Part shown: piece after piece, positions 38,588-46,649 of the stretch
How the letters are laid out: each line of letters opens with the position of its first letter
Numbering within the stretch: position 1 is the stretch's first letter
NCBI GenBank assembly: GCA_947073495.1
Contig: CAMTMX010000002.1
Location: 1-64,000 of the forward strand
Length of the DNA: 64,000 nt
Source: an uncultured Porphyromonadaceae bacterium
Lineage (GTDB): Bacteria > Bacteroidota > Bacteroidia > Bacteroidales > Muribaculaceae
Direction of reading: 5' to 3'
Notes under the pieces: generated by a model
Told to the model about the DNA's origin: nothing
Databases searched by the model: none
The model's input: only the letters and a program-made list of their open reading frames with translations
Translations under genes and position numbers: made by a program

Positions 38588-41203
38588 TTATAAATCTTCC
38601 ATGCTTCTGGGGAAATCTTCACCCATCATATTGCGATATTCTTTTGTGAAAGAATTATATAATGCCATAGCCTTGTCGTGTCGGCCGGTAGCCCGGTAAG
38701 CCTTGATGCCGTATGTCAGAGCATGCTCTGACAGAGGGTCGATCCTTAACAAGGAATTGCTCAGGCGTCTTGCTGTGTCATACTTGCCGAGTCGATAATA
38801 ATCAGTGATCTTTTCTGTGAGATATTCGATCATGTAAGTCTCCATTTCCTGACGATAATAATCGAATATGGAATCTTCAGTGTCTGCTAAAAATTTACCC
38901 TTTATTATTATGGTATTAAGTTCGGCAGATTTTTCATCATCAAGCGGATGGTTTTGTAATGACGATGTGATTCTGTAGACTTGCAGATAGTCGCAATAAC
39001 ATGAGTCGGAAACATCTATACGGAACAACCCTTGTTCGTAAACGAGGCTGATCCCTTCTATTTCTGTAAGTACCTTGCGAAGCTTGTTAATAGTGACGTT
39101 TCGCAGGTTTTTGACCTTGTCCGGCTCTTTATCAGCCCAAAACACGGAGTTAAGATCATTAGAAGTCACACCTTTTTTACTGATTGTGTTGAGCAGAATA
39201 TAAAGAAATACCAATTTTAATTTGCGGCTGAACATGTATGTGATGTCTCTTCCGGATGAGTCGAGTGTCGATAACGGTCCGAACAAAGAAATACAGTTTT
39301 TTTCAGGATACATAAAACGATAGGTAGATGTAGTGTCATTCTGAGATAATTCGCTCTCAGAAGAATCGGATCCTTCAGGAACAGACACTTCCTTAGTCCC
39401 GTTGTTTTCAGGTAATTCAATAGCCTGTTCGGAAAATGTTGCCTGATTCGGCTCTATATTTTTTGTCTTTGTCGGCTTTCGTTGTCGTCTTATTATCACT
39501 ACAGCAAATAATGTCAGAGCAGCGACACATCCCCCCGCGATATACCACAGTGTCGACCACCGTTTTAAACCGTTGCTTTCAGAAAAAGAAAGGAGTTGGC
39601 TTGATGATACAGGAGGGGTTGATATGGAATAGACAGATGTGGTTGTCTCTCCATATTTCTCAAATTCCTGCACCACACAATAGATCTGTTCGAAAGCGGG
39701 ATTATCGTATAATGCCACATTTGTGGCTATTTCTTCAGATACGATCGGTACTGAATCCCCCACTGCTGTCGCACTGCCGTCGTTTATGTCTATGCGGAAA
39801 AGTTGTAGCGAGGAATGAGGTTGATATTCAGGATACATCATTGCATAGAAATGCTTCCTGTCAGGATCCTGTAATAAAGTCCTTGCCGGCACCCGGTCGT
39901 TTTCCGGCGCCGGTTGCTCCCAAAGTTTTTTTACTTTCTTTGAATTCAGGTCAATCAGATATAAATCATAATAATAGATAGTGCCCAGGTCTTGTTTCCC
40001 TTCAAGATTCCCTTTCCCTCCGTAAATATAGATCGAATCTTCCGATTCCGTCAACATCATTGAGGTGAAGAAACGTGGCTGGATTTTGTCTCCCGATAGA
40101 GGAATCGTATCCCAAAGATTGTTGTTGAAATTGAATCTCACCAATTTGTCGGAATATGTACGATTGCCATAACCTCCGAAAAGTATAAGAGAATTATCTT
40201 TTTTACGATACACATGAGCGTGATGATGCCACACCGCCTTCGGTTCGGAAACGTTGAGCATTTTCCACTCTCCGGTCTCCGGATTTATTTTTGCAAATAA
40301 AGCGTCATGATATATCTCGTATGGCATAATTGCGCCCGATTCGGCGTCGATCAGGTTCATACCGAGTTTGGTGGGGAGACTGTCTCCTTTTAACGGGAGC
40401 ATGGTCAACCCTTTTGAGAGGATATTGTATGTCTTTATAGAATCGGCGTTATATGAATGGAATTTTTGTCTTGTCTTATCGAATGCAAATCCTGTCGGGG
40501 TGGAAGAGTATACCTTCCAGATAGGATTCCATGAGAAAGAGCGGTTTATAAGCCATTTAGGGTTTTTGATATTTCCGATAACATTTCTGTTGGAGTCATG
40601 CACATTTTCACCGACACATTCACTAAGAGGAATATAGGTTGTAGTATTGTCTGTTATGATTCGAAGGTTACGTATGGAGAATGATGCACATTCCACAATA
40701 TTGCGGCTCATACCGAAATAAAGTTGCGGAAATAATTGAGTGTCTTTTAGCTCGGGCATCGGTATGGTGGATTTGTGTGAACCGATAGCGATGTCGATAA
40801 CTCCGGATAGTGTGTTGATTCTGATTGAAACGGGGAGATATTTTTCTTGGACTTCCTCTTTTGTGAAGGATGTGGAAAAGATAGTCTTTTCTCCGTTTTT
40901 TGCAAAAATAAAAACGGCGTTCCTGTTTTCTACATTGTAATTGAATGTAAGGGTGAAAGCTTCATTCCCTTTAGTGTTGCGAAGATAAAGTATATTTCCC
41001 GGACTGTTGAGATTATGGTTCCTGACTTCAAGATCCACACCATATTTTACTACCTTTTTAGTCTCTTCATCTTCCCCCGGGATAGAAAGCGATGATCTTT
41101 CGGCGATGGTTTTTTCATTTCCATGAAATTGCAGTCCTTGCGGATATACGCAAAGTAAATTCTGGAAAAGAATAAGATATAATATGATAGATAATCTCTT
41201 CAT
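38588..41203 (-). CDS. Membrane-anchored SARP-like transcriptional regulator with extracytoplasmic sensor
   Basis: 871 residues from the ATG at 41203, chosen because the signal sequence MKRLSIILYLILFQNLLCVY starts there. Residues about 25-195 look like a LamG/concanavalin-type beta sandwich (AFTLTFNYNVEN, QLYFGMSRNIVE). Residues about 225-535 contain Kelch-type repeats (NSLILFGGYGNRTYSDKLVR, DSIYIYGGKGN), hence a propeller. One membrane segment follows (about 551-570, WYIAGGCVAALTLFAVVIIR). The cytoplasmic part has a winged-helix DNA-binding domain (KLKLVFLYILLN, NSVFWADKEPDKVKNLRNVT) and a helical BTAD/TPR-like tail (GKFLADTEDSIFDYYRQEME) as in SARP-family activators. There is no kinase or receiver. 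I infer a one-component sensor that activates the SusC operon 590 bases downstream; it is probably cotranscribed with GH16. Confidence 0.8.
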   Translation of the reverse strand: MKRLSIILYLILFQNLLCVYPQGLQFHGNEKTIAERSSLSIPGEDEETKKVVKYGVDLEVRNHNLNSPGNILYLRNTKGNEAFTLTFNYNVENRNAVFIFAKNGEKTIFSTSFTKEEVQEKYLPVSIRINTLSGVIDIAIGSHKSTIPMPELKDTQLFPQLYFGMSRNIVECASFSIRNLRIITDNTTTYIPLSECVGENVHDSNRNVIGNIKNPKWLINRSFSWNPIWKVYSSTPTGFAFDKTRQKFHSYNADSIKTYNILSKGLTMLPLKGDSLPTKLGMNLIDAESGAIMPYEIYHDALFAKINPETGEWKMLNVSEPKAVWHHHAHVYRKKDNSLILFGGYGNRTYSDKLVRFNFNNNLWDTIPLSGDKIQPRFFTSMMLTESEDSIYIYGGKGNLEGKQDLGTIYYYDLYLIDLNSKKVKKLWEQPAPENDRVPARTLLQDPDRKHFYAMMYPEYQPHSSLQLFRIDINDGSATAVGDSVPIVSEEIATNVALYDNPAFEQIYCVVQEFEKYGETTTSVYSISTPPVSSSQLLSFSESNGLKRWSTLWYIAGGCVAALTLFAVVIIRRQRKPTKTKNIEPNQATFSEQAIELPENNGTKEVSVPEGSDSSESELSQNDTTSTYRFMYPEKNCISLFGPLSTLDSSGRDITYMFSRKLKLVFLYILLNTISKKGVTSNDLNSVFWADKEPDKVKNLRNVTINKLRKVLTEIEGISLVYEQGLFRIDVSDSCYCDYLQVYRITSSLQNHPLDDEKSAELNTIIIKGKFLADTEDSIFDYYRQEMETYMIEYLTEKITDYYRLGKYDTARRLSNSLLRIDPLSEHALTYGIKAYRATGRHDKAMALYNSFTKEYRNMMGEDFPRSMEDL

Positions 41204-41280
41204 GTATGATGTCAGGTTTATCAACCTCTGGTCAAATTAGGATGGTCATGGTTAATTTAGGTTGTTTTGAATAAAAGGGC

Positions 41281-42174
41281 TTATTGGTATAGACGTACAT
41301 AGTCTATTTCATAGCGGAGAGGCATTGCCGTGGGGTCAATTAATCCACCGTTGTCGCCTCCCAAAGCGAGATTAAGCAATATATAGTGGGGCTGTCGCAT
41401 AGGGTTGAATCCATCCGGGTTGACAGTGTCTTTGAGGTCGGTATGATTGATAAGGAGATCGTCAAGATAAATGTTTAATGCATTTTCATCCCAGTCCATT
41501 CTCCATGTGTGGAATTTTGAAGCCCAGTCCGGATCTTCCTGAAGGAATTTGGAGAAAGGGACAGTCTGTGTATTCCATTTTGCATTAAATCTTTGGGATG
41601 TGCCCCATGCGGCGTTGGCGAGAATGTGGGGCACACCATCGATCCTGTAATATTCCATCACATCGATTTCTCCATTCGACGGCCATTCCTTATCCGTGCC
41701 TAAAGTCCAGATGGCGGGCCATGCACCGGGTCCGACAGGTATTCTTGCTCTTACTTCAAGAGTGCCATATTTAAATTCCTTTTTGCCTCGTGTGTTAACA
41801 GACGATGAGGTATATTCTATATTTTTGCGTGATTCCCTCCATTCTCCCGATCCCTCTTTATATAGCGGGTTAGGTTTGGTTTCCTGTTTACATTCGATCA
41901 CAAGAAGTCCGTCTTTACAGTAGGCGTTCTTATCCTGATACCATTGATCTTCATGGTTTCTTGCGAATCCTTCCTCAAAATTCCAGAAGTTTGCATCGAT
42001 AGGACCATCCACATTGAACTCGTCGCTCCATATCAGTTTCTTTCCGGACATCGACTTTTCGGTAGACCTTTTCTTTCCTGTCTGTTGGGCACAAAGGTCA
42101 GATGTTGTACAGAAAAGGGATATTGTGCCCGATATTATCAGAGAGATGAGGTATGTGAAATTATAGATTTTCAT
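41281..42174 (-). CDS. Glycoside hydrolase family 16 endo-glycanase
   Basis: 297 residues with a signal peptide (ending near DLCAQQ). The catalytic GH16 motif ExDxxE is present as E169-I-D171-V-M-E174 in SNGEIDVMEYYRIDG, with E169 the nucleophile and E174 the acid/base. Other landmarks: LIWSDEFNVDGPIDANFWNF, GTLEVRARIPVGPGAWPAIW and FHTWRMDWDENALNIYLDD. GH16 holds endo-beta-glucanases, agarases and endo-beta-galactosidases that act on mucin O-glycans. With fucosidase and beta-galactosidase in the same locus, the last is my preferred reading, but the sequence alone does not decide it. It lies 77 bases upstream of the regulator start, on the same strand. Confidence 0.92.
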   Translation of the reverse strand: MKIYNFTYLISLIISGTISLFCTTSDLCAQQTGKKRSTEKSMSGKKLIWSDEFNVDGPIDANFWNFEEGFARNHEDQWYQDKNAYCKDGLLVIECKQETKPNPLYKEGSGEWRESRKNIEYTSSSVNTRGKKEFKYGTLEVRARIPVGPGAWPAIWTLGTDKEWPSNGEIDVMEYYRIDGVPHILANAAWGTSQRFNAKWNTQTVPFSKFLQEDPDWASKFHTWRMDWDENALNIYLDDLLINHTDLKDTVNPDGFNPMRQPHYILLNLALGGDNGGLIDPTAMPLRYEIDYVRLYQ

Positions 42175-42216
42175 AAGTATTTAAATTTCTATGATTGATT
42201 GTTCATTGCTAATTGC

Positions 42217-43770
42217 TCATTTCTCTATGATCCAGTCGGAAATGGTTCTTGCTTTGGTAGAGAAATTGACGCCTATCTTGATTATTTCCTTTCCGTCTGT
42301 TTTGAAGGGGAGAGCATATTCTTTTGAATTGATCTGACCGATCGCCTCCTGTGCAGACCTGTCGAGTTTGATCTCTATAATATAATAGTATCTGTCGGTG
42401 GAGATAAACAGATCGATCCTTCCGTTTGATGTGCGGTATTCTGTCCGGACATTAATCCCCAGCAGGAGCATCAACATGTAGAGTGCGTTATGAAGATTCT
42501 GTTCACATTCCATATTCATATCATATGGAACAGATGCAAACAAAGATTTGAGTCTTGTCATGAACGCATCCGCCTCCCCTGCAAGCAGATCCTTTACAAA
42601 ACTTTGAACAACGAATCTCGCATTTAAATTGTGTAGGTTGACATATGTCGGTAATAGGTATAGCAACAGCCCTTGTTTAACCTCCTGATTAGGAAGCCCG
42701 AGAGTATAAAGGTCATCTTCAAAACCTTTTATTGTCAGATACCCGGTCTGGTAAAGCAACGCTACCGGACGCGGAATGTCAAGGTCGAGACCTCTGAGTT
42801 CTTCAATGTCGCAGACGGTGTTAAACAGAGATTCAAGGTCTGTATCAAACCGGTTGAGCTGTTGCATCAGCAAAGTTGCCTGTCCGGAATGCATCCAATA
42901 ATTACGAAACTCTTCCTTATTCATTACGTTTACAATTGAATAAGGATTGTAGATGTCATCGCCGTTTGCGGAAAACCTGTATCCGTCATAACGTTCTTTC
43001 AGTTCCCGTTTGATTTCCAGAGAAGACATTCCGTATTTATTTGCAAGAATGTTTATTCCTGTCTTAAAATCTGAATAAAGTTCCTCTTCAGAGATTCCAC
43101 AGATAGAGCTGTATTGATCATCGAAGGATATATCATCGATATTGTTCAGCCCTGAGAATACCGAGAGGTGAGCGAACCGGCTGACACCTGTGAGGAAAAC
43201 CATCCTGATATATTCCGCGCTGCTCTTGAAGTTCGAGTAAAGTGCTGCAAGCTCGTCGCGGTAAAATTCAAACATCCTGTTGTCGTGGAGGTTGCTGACC
43301 AATGGTTTGTCGTATTCGTCAACAAGTATGACGACCCGTTCGCCTGTTTTCTTATATGCCGCTTCAATTATTTCCTTGAACCTTATGGAGATATTGTTAG
43401 ACATTGGAGTTACGTCATACTCTTTCTCCCACCCCCTCAACATACTTTCCATCACCTCTTTCAGATCGGTGTCGCGTTGGTATTTCTCTATATTGAGGTC
43501 GATATATAGAACTGGTCTGGGTCTCCAGTCCCAGTCCATAGAGTCGGCATAAAGCCCCTTGAAGAGTTCACGCCGTCCCTGGAAAAAACATTTTAGGGTC
43601 GAGAGGAAAAGACTTTTCCCGAAGCGTCGCGGACGTCCGAGGAAATAGTACTGACCACCGGATCGGGTGATTTTTTCTATAAACTGAGTCTTGTCGACGT
43701 AGAGGCAACCGCGTTCTCGCATCACCTCAAACGATTGCTCTCCGACACCATATATGACAGTTTTCTCCAT
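42217..43770 (-). CDS. AAA-ATPase-like protein with PD-(D/E)XK nuclease domain
   Basis: 517 residues. N-terminal AAA_ATPase_like domain (PF09820 type): YVDKTQFIEKI, an altered P-loop GRPRRFGKSLFLST, Walker B VILVDEYDKPLVSN, and FLTGVSRFAHLSVFSGLNNI. The C-terminal domain is of the PDDEXK_9 (DUF1703) type with GRIDLFISTDRYYYIIEIKLD, which provides Asp, Glu and Lys. The family is abundant and multi-copy in gut Bacteroidales; its role is unsettled, with links suggested to mobile DNA or defence. No partner genes of a defence island are visible here. It is a separate unit between the second glycan locus and GH92. Confidence 0.9.
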   Translation of the reverse strand: MEKTVIYGVGEQSFEVMRERGCLYVDKTQFIEKITRSGGQYYFLGRPRRFGKSLFLSTLKCFFQGRRELFKGLYADSMDWDWRPRPVLYIDLNIEKYQRDTDLKEVMESMLRGWEKEYDVTPMSNNISIRFKEIIEAAYKKTGERVVILVDEYDKPLVSNLHDNRMFEFYRDELAALYSNFKSSAEYIRMVFLTGVSRFAHLSVFSGLNNIDDISFDDQYSSICGISEEELYSDFKTGINILANKYGMSSLEIKRELKERYDGYRFSANGDDIYNPYSIVNVMNKEEFRNYWMHSGQATLLMQQLNRFDTDLESLFNTVCDIEELRGLDLDIPRPVALLYQTGYLTIKGFEDDLYTLGLPNQEVKQGLLLYLLPTYVNLHNLNARFVVQSFVKDLLAGEADAFMTRLKSLFASVPYDMNMECEQNLHNALYMLMLLLGINVRTEYRTSNGRIDLFISTDRYYYIIEIKLDRSAQEAIGQINSKEYALPFKTDGKEIIKIGVNFSTKARTISDWIIEK

Positions 43771-43864
43771 ACCCTTGCAGATTTAAATGCAAATATACAA
43801 CAAACTCACCAACAATCCAACCTGAATGTCGCTCTTTTTAGCGGGGTTGCAAGGGTATGAATGT

Positions 43865-43904
43865 AAAAACGGATAGAACCGTAAATGAGGCACTATCCGT
43901 TTTT
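43865..43904. terminator. Terminator of the GH92 gene
   Basis: AAAAACGGATAG (43865-43876) pairs perfectly with CTATCCGTTTTT (43893-43904). On the minus strand it follows the GH92 stop codon by 22 bases and ends in a U run. Confidence 0.85.
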
Positions 43905-43926
43905 GATCGTATATGTAGGTTTTGAG

Positions 43927-46245
43927 TTACTTCTCTTTTGAGAAAGAGTAGGGAGCCGACTCAGCGGAAGTGCCGCGCGACGTATTGGGTTCGGACGACA
44001 TATCGAAGCTTAGTTTGGCACCGTTTGTGAGCTGCTCGTGAGTCACATAGTTGAGGTCGTGATTGCTGCCGTTCAATTTCATAGAATTGATATAGCGGTT
44101 GTCACGGCTGTTGGCGGGGGCGTCAATCTCGACTGTCTTTCCGTTTTCAAGTTTAAGCTTCATATTCTTGAAGAGAGGTGTGCCCAATGCATATTCACCG
44201 CTTCCGGGGCAGACAGGGTAGAATCCGAGAGCGGAGAACACATACCATGCAGAGGTCTGACCGTTGTCTTCATCACCGCAATATCCGTCGGGATTGGCGT
44301 TATACATCTTGTCCATCACTTCGCGGATCCATTTCTGAGCCTTCCAAGGCTCTCCTGACCAGTCGTATAGATAGATCATGTGCTGGATGGGCTGGTTGCC
44401 GTGGGCGTAGTTGCCCATATTCATGATCTGCATTTCGCGGATCTCATGAATCACAGCGTTATAGTAGCTCTCGTCGAAAATCGGCGGAACAGAAAATACG
44501 GAGTCAAGCATGTTGTTGAAATCCTTGTTCCCGCCCATAAGGTCGATAAGACCCTGGGGGTCGTGGAATACGGACCATGTATAGTGCCAGGAGTTGCCTT
44601 CGGTAAATGCGTCTCCCCATTTCAGAGCGTTGAAGGGGGATTGGAATTGACCGTCCTTGTTCTTTCCGCGCATGAGCTTGTGTTCGGGATCGAACAGGTT
44701 CTTGTAGTTCATGGCATGTTTCTTGAATGGAGCAAGTTCCGCCTCGCTCTTTCCAAGGCTTTTGCCGAGTTGGTAGATACACCAGTCGTCGTAGGCATAT
44801 TCGAGAGTACGGGCGGCATTCTCACGGATGTCTACATCATAAGGCACATAGCCGAGCGAGTCATAATACTCGTGTCCGAGACGACCTGTAGAGGATACTT
44901 GAGGATGAACCTTGGTGGTGCCGCTCACGACAGCTTCCCAAAGTGTCTCCATGTCTTTTTCAGACACTTTTACACCCTTCAGCCATGCATCGGCAACCAC
45001 TGAAGCGGAATTGTTGCCCACCATACATCCACGATGCCCGGGACTTGCCCATTCCGGAAGGAATCCGCTTTCGCGGTATGCATTGGCGAGACCTTCCTGC
45101 ATTTTTTCATTCATAGAGGGATAGGCAAGATTGAGAAGAGGGAAAAGGCAACGGAAGGTATCCCAGAAACCTGTGTCGGTAAACATATACCCGGGAAGCA
45201 CTTCCCCATTGTAAGGGCTGTAGTGTACAGGTTCACCCTTTTCATTTATTTCATAGAAACTGCGGGGGAAAAGCACCGAACGGTAAAGGCAGGAATAGAA
45301 GGTGCGCAGTCTGTCGAGGTCATCGTCTTCCACCTCAAACACTCCGAGCACATCATTCCAGCGCTGACGGCCTTCGTTTTTGATACGTTCAAAATCGCCG
45401 TCACCCAGTTCTTTCATGTTGAGGGATGCCTGTTCAGGACTTATGAAAGATGAAGCCACCTTAGCGTTTACCACCTGTCCTTTGCCTGTCTTGAATCCGA
45501 TAATGGCTCCGGCGTGGTTTCCTTCCACACTTTTACGCCCTTCATTTATTTCTCCATTGTCGAGCACAGTTGAGCTGTAGGTGAAAGGGGTGTCGAAAAC
45601 GATCTCAAAGTAATTCTTGAAATTCTCAGGAACGCCACCGCTGTTTTTGGTGGTATACCCCACTATCTTGTTCTCCTCAGGTATTACAGTCACAGACGAC
45701 CCATTGTCCATGGCATCGACCACAACGTAGCTCTGATTGTCGGGGAACGTAAAACGCATTGCTGCCGCGCGCTCGGTAGGAGCCACCTCAGCCACTACAT
45801 CATGGTCGGCAAGATATACCTTGTAATAATATGGACGAGCCTCCTCGGCTTTATGGGAGAACCAGGAGGCACGTTGATCCTGATCAAAGACGGGGGTGCC
45901 CGTCACAGGCATGATTGAGAACTGACCGTAATCGTTGATCCAGGGGCTTGGCTGGTGGGTCTGTTTTATGCCTCGGATTTTGTCGGCATCGTAGGTGTAT
46001 GCCCAACCGTCGCCCATTGTGCCGGTCTGGGGAGTCCAGAAATTCATTCCCCATGGGAGTGCGGTTGCCGGATAGGTGTTGCCGGTCGACAGCGAATGTT
46101 TAGACTGTGTGCCTACGAGAGTGCTGACATAATCCACCGGATCGGCTACAGGGCTGCTGTGGCTTTTGGTGGAGTTGCAACCTGACATCAATGTCAGGGT
46201 TGCCGCCAATGCGGCAGTAGTCATGATGTGGGATGAGGTTCGCAT
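43927..46245 (-). CDS. Alpha-mannosidase, glycoside hydrolase family 92
   Basis: 772 residues. Lipoprotein signal with the cysteine in LTLMSGCNSTKS (Cys23); no acidic residues follow it, so a periplasmic-facing location is likely. GH92 landmarks: PVADPVDYVSTLVGTQS, TYPATALPWGMNFWTPQT, YMFTDTGFWDTFRCLFPLLN, EWASPGHRGCMVGNNSASV, and GDEDNGQTSAWYVFSALGFY from residue 657, which holds the general-base aspartates. These calcium-dependent, inverting exo-enzymes remove alpha-linked mannose from mannans or N-glycans. A second ATG seven codons in (46224) is an alternative start. Transcription is divergent from the 46.65-kb gene across a symmetrical operator. It complements GH76 and GH125 at 2-17 kb. 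Confidence 0.96.
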   Translation of the reverse strand: MRTSSHIMTTAALAATLTLMSGCNSTKSHSSPVADPVDYVSTLVGTQSKHSLSTGNTYPATALPWGMNFWTPQTGTMGDGWAYTYDADKIRGIKQTHQPSPWINDYGQFSIMPVTGTPVFDQDQRASWFSHKAEEARPYYYKVYLADHDVVAEVAPTERAAAMRFTFPDNQSYVVVDAMDNGSSVTVIPEENKIVGYTTKNSGGVPENFKNYFEIVFDTPFTYSSTVLDNGEINEGRKSVEGNHAGAIIGFKTGKGQVVNAKVASSFISPEQASLNMKELGDGDFERIKNEGRQRWNDVLGVFEVEDDDLDRLRTFYSCLYRSVLFPRSFYEINEKGEPVHYSPYNGEVLPGYMFTDTGFWDTFRCLFPLLNLAYPSMNEKMQEGLANAYRESGFLPEWASPGHRGCMVGNNSASVVADAWLKGVKVSEKDMETLWEAVVSGTTKVHPQVSSTGRLGHEYYDSLGYVPYDVDIRENAARTLEYAYDDWCIYQLGKSLGKSEAELAPFKKHAMNYKNLFDPEHKLMRGKNKDGQFQSPFNALKWGDAFTEGNSWHYTWSVFHDPQGLIDLMGGNKDFNNMLDSVFSVPPIFDESYYNAVIHEIREMQIMNMGNYAHGNQPIQHMIYLYDWSGEPWKAQKWIREVMDKMYNANPDGYCGDEDNGQTSAWYVFSALGFYPVCPGSGEYALGTPLFKNMKLKLENGKTVEIDAPANSRDNRYINSMKLNGSNHDLNYVTHEQLTNGAKLSFDMSSEPNTSRGTSAESAPYSFSKEK

Positions 46246-46301
46246 CTTGAGTTTTTAACGTATTTGTGTTGATAATATTTATGATCGTTTTAAAATCTGT
46301 G

Positions 46302-46309
46302 TAAAATTA
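46302..46309 (-). promoter_or_regulatory. -7-like box of the GH92 promoter
   Basis: TAATTTTA on the minus strand, seven of eight positions of a TAnnTTTG box. Its position is 77 bases from the outer G of the operator core read leftward, mirroring the rightward promoter. Confidence 0.5.
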
Positions 46310-46340
46310 TAAAATAGAGTCATTATAAATGTGTCCATGC

Positions 46341-46384
46341 TTGCCAAATATGTATACAAACGTTGATTTATACTTATTTGGCAA
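46341..46384. promoter_or_regulatory. Second copy of the mannan operator, between divergent genes
   Basis: TTGCCAAATATGTATA (46341-46356) and TATACTTATTTGGCAA (46369-46384) are inverted repeats with 15 of 16 positions matching. The 40-base core 46343-46382 agrees with 13019-13058 at 31 positions and has exactly the same length between GCCAAAT and ATTTGGC. It lies symmetrically between two -7-like boxes and probably activates both GH92 and the rightward operon. Confidence 0.7.
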
Positions 46385-46415
46385 CCGATAGAACATTATT
46401 CTTGACAATGTTGTC

Positions 46416-46423
46416 TTACTTTG
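46416..46423 (+). promoter_or_regulatory. -7-like box of the rightward operon
   Basis: TTACTTTG, one base off TAnnTTTG, 77 bases from the first G of the operator core. It resembles the box at 13093 also in its surroundings (TTTGCA after T-A/T-A/C). The predicted leader is about 220 bases. Confidence 0.5.
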
Positions 46424-46649
46424 CAATGAAGTTGTTTAAACTTTTCTATGGAGATTGATATTCTTATGTCTTTTTACCTTAAAAAGACCTCTTTCCCAAC
46501 CTTCCGTCATCTTTTGGGTCGCTTTTGATCCTTTCATCGGTCGTTTATACAGCTAAACTCTCTCTCCAAGTTTCAAAACCGTCTCGAAAACCTGACGAAG
46601 TCTTGAAAAAGAAAAAAGTCTAGGCAACTACAATAAATAAAAAAGCACC

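Larger units (their letters stand above)
46246..46649. other. Divergent regulatory spacer with the second mannan operator
   Basis: 404 bases between GH92 (minus) and the 46.65-kb gene (plus). It holds the 44-base inverted repeat at 46341-46384 with a -7-like box at equal distance on each side (46302-46309 and 46416-46423). The predicted rightward leader of about 220 bases (46430-46649) is rich in CTTTTC/TCTTT stretches and holds no gene. Confidence 0.7.

Noticed and set aside
42217-43770. Defence system around the AAA/PD-(D/E)XK gene
   Set aside because: No toxin, helicase, methylase or other partner is next to it; the family is common and scattered in these genomes.
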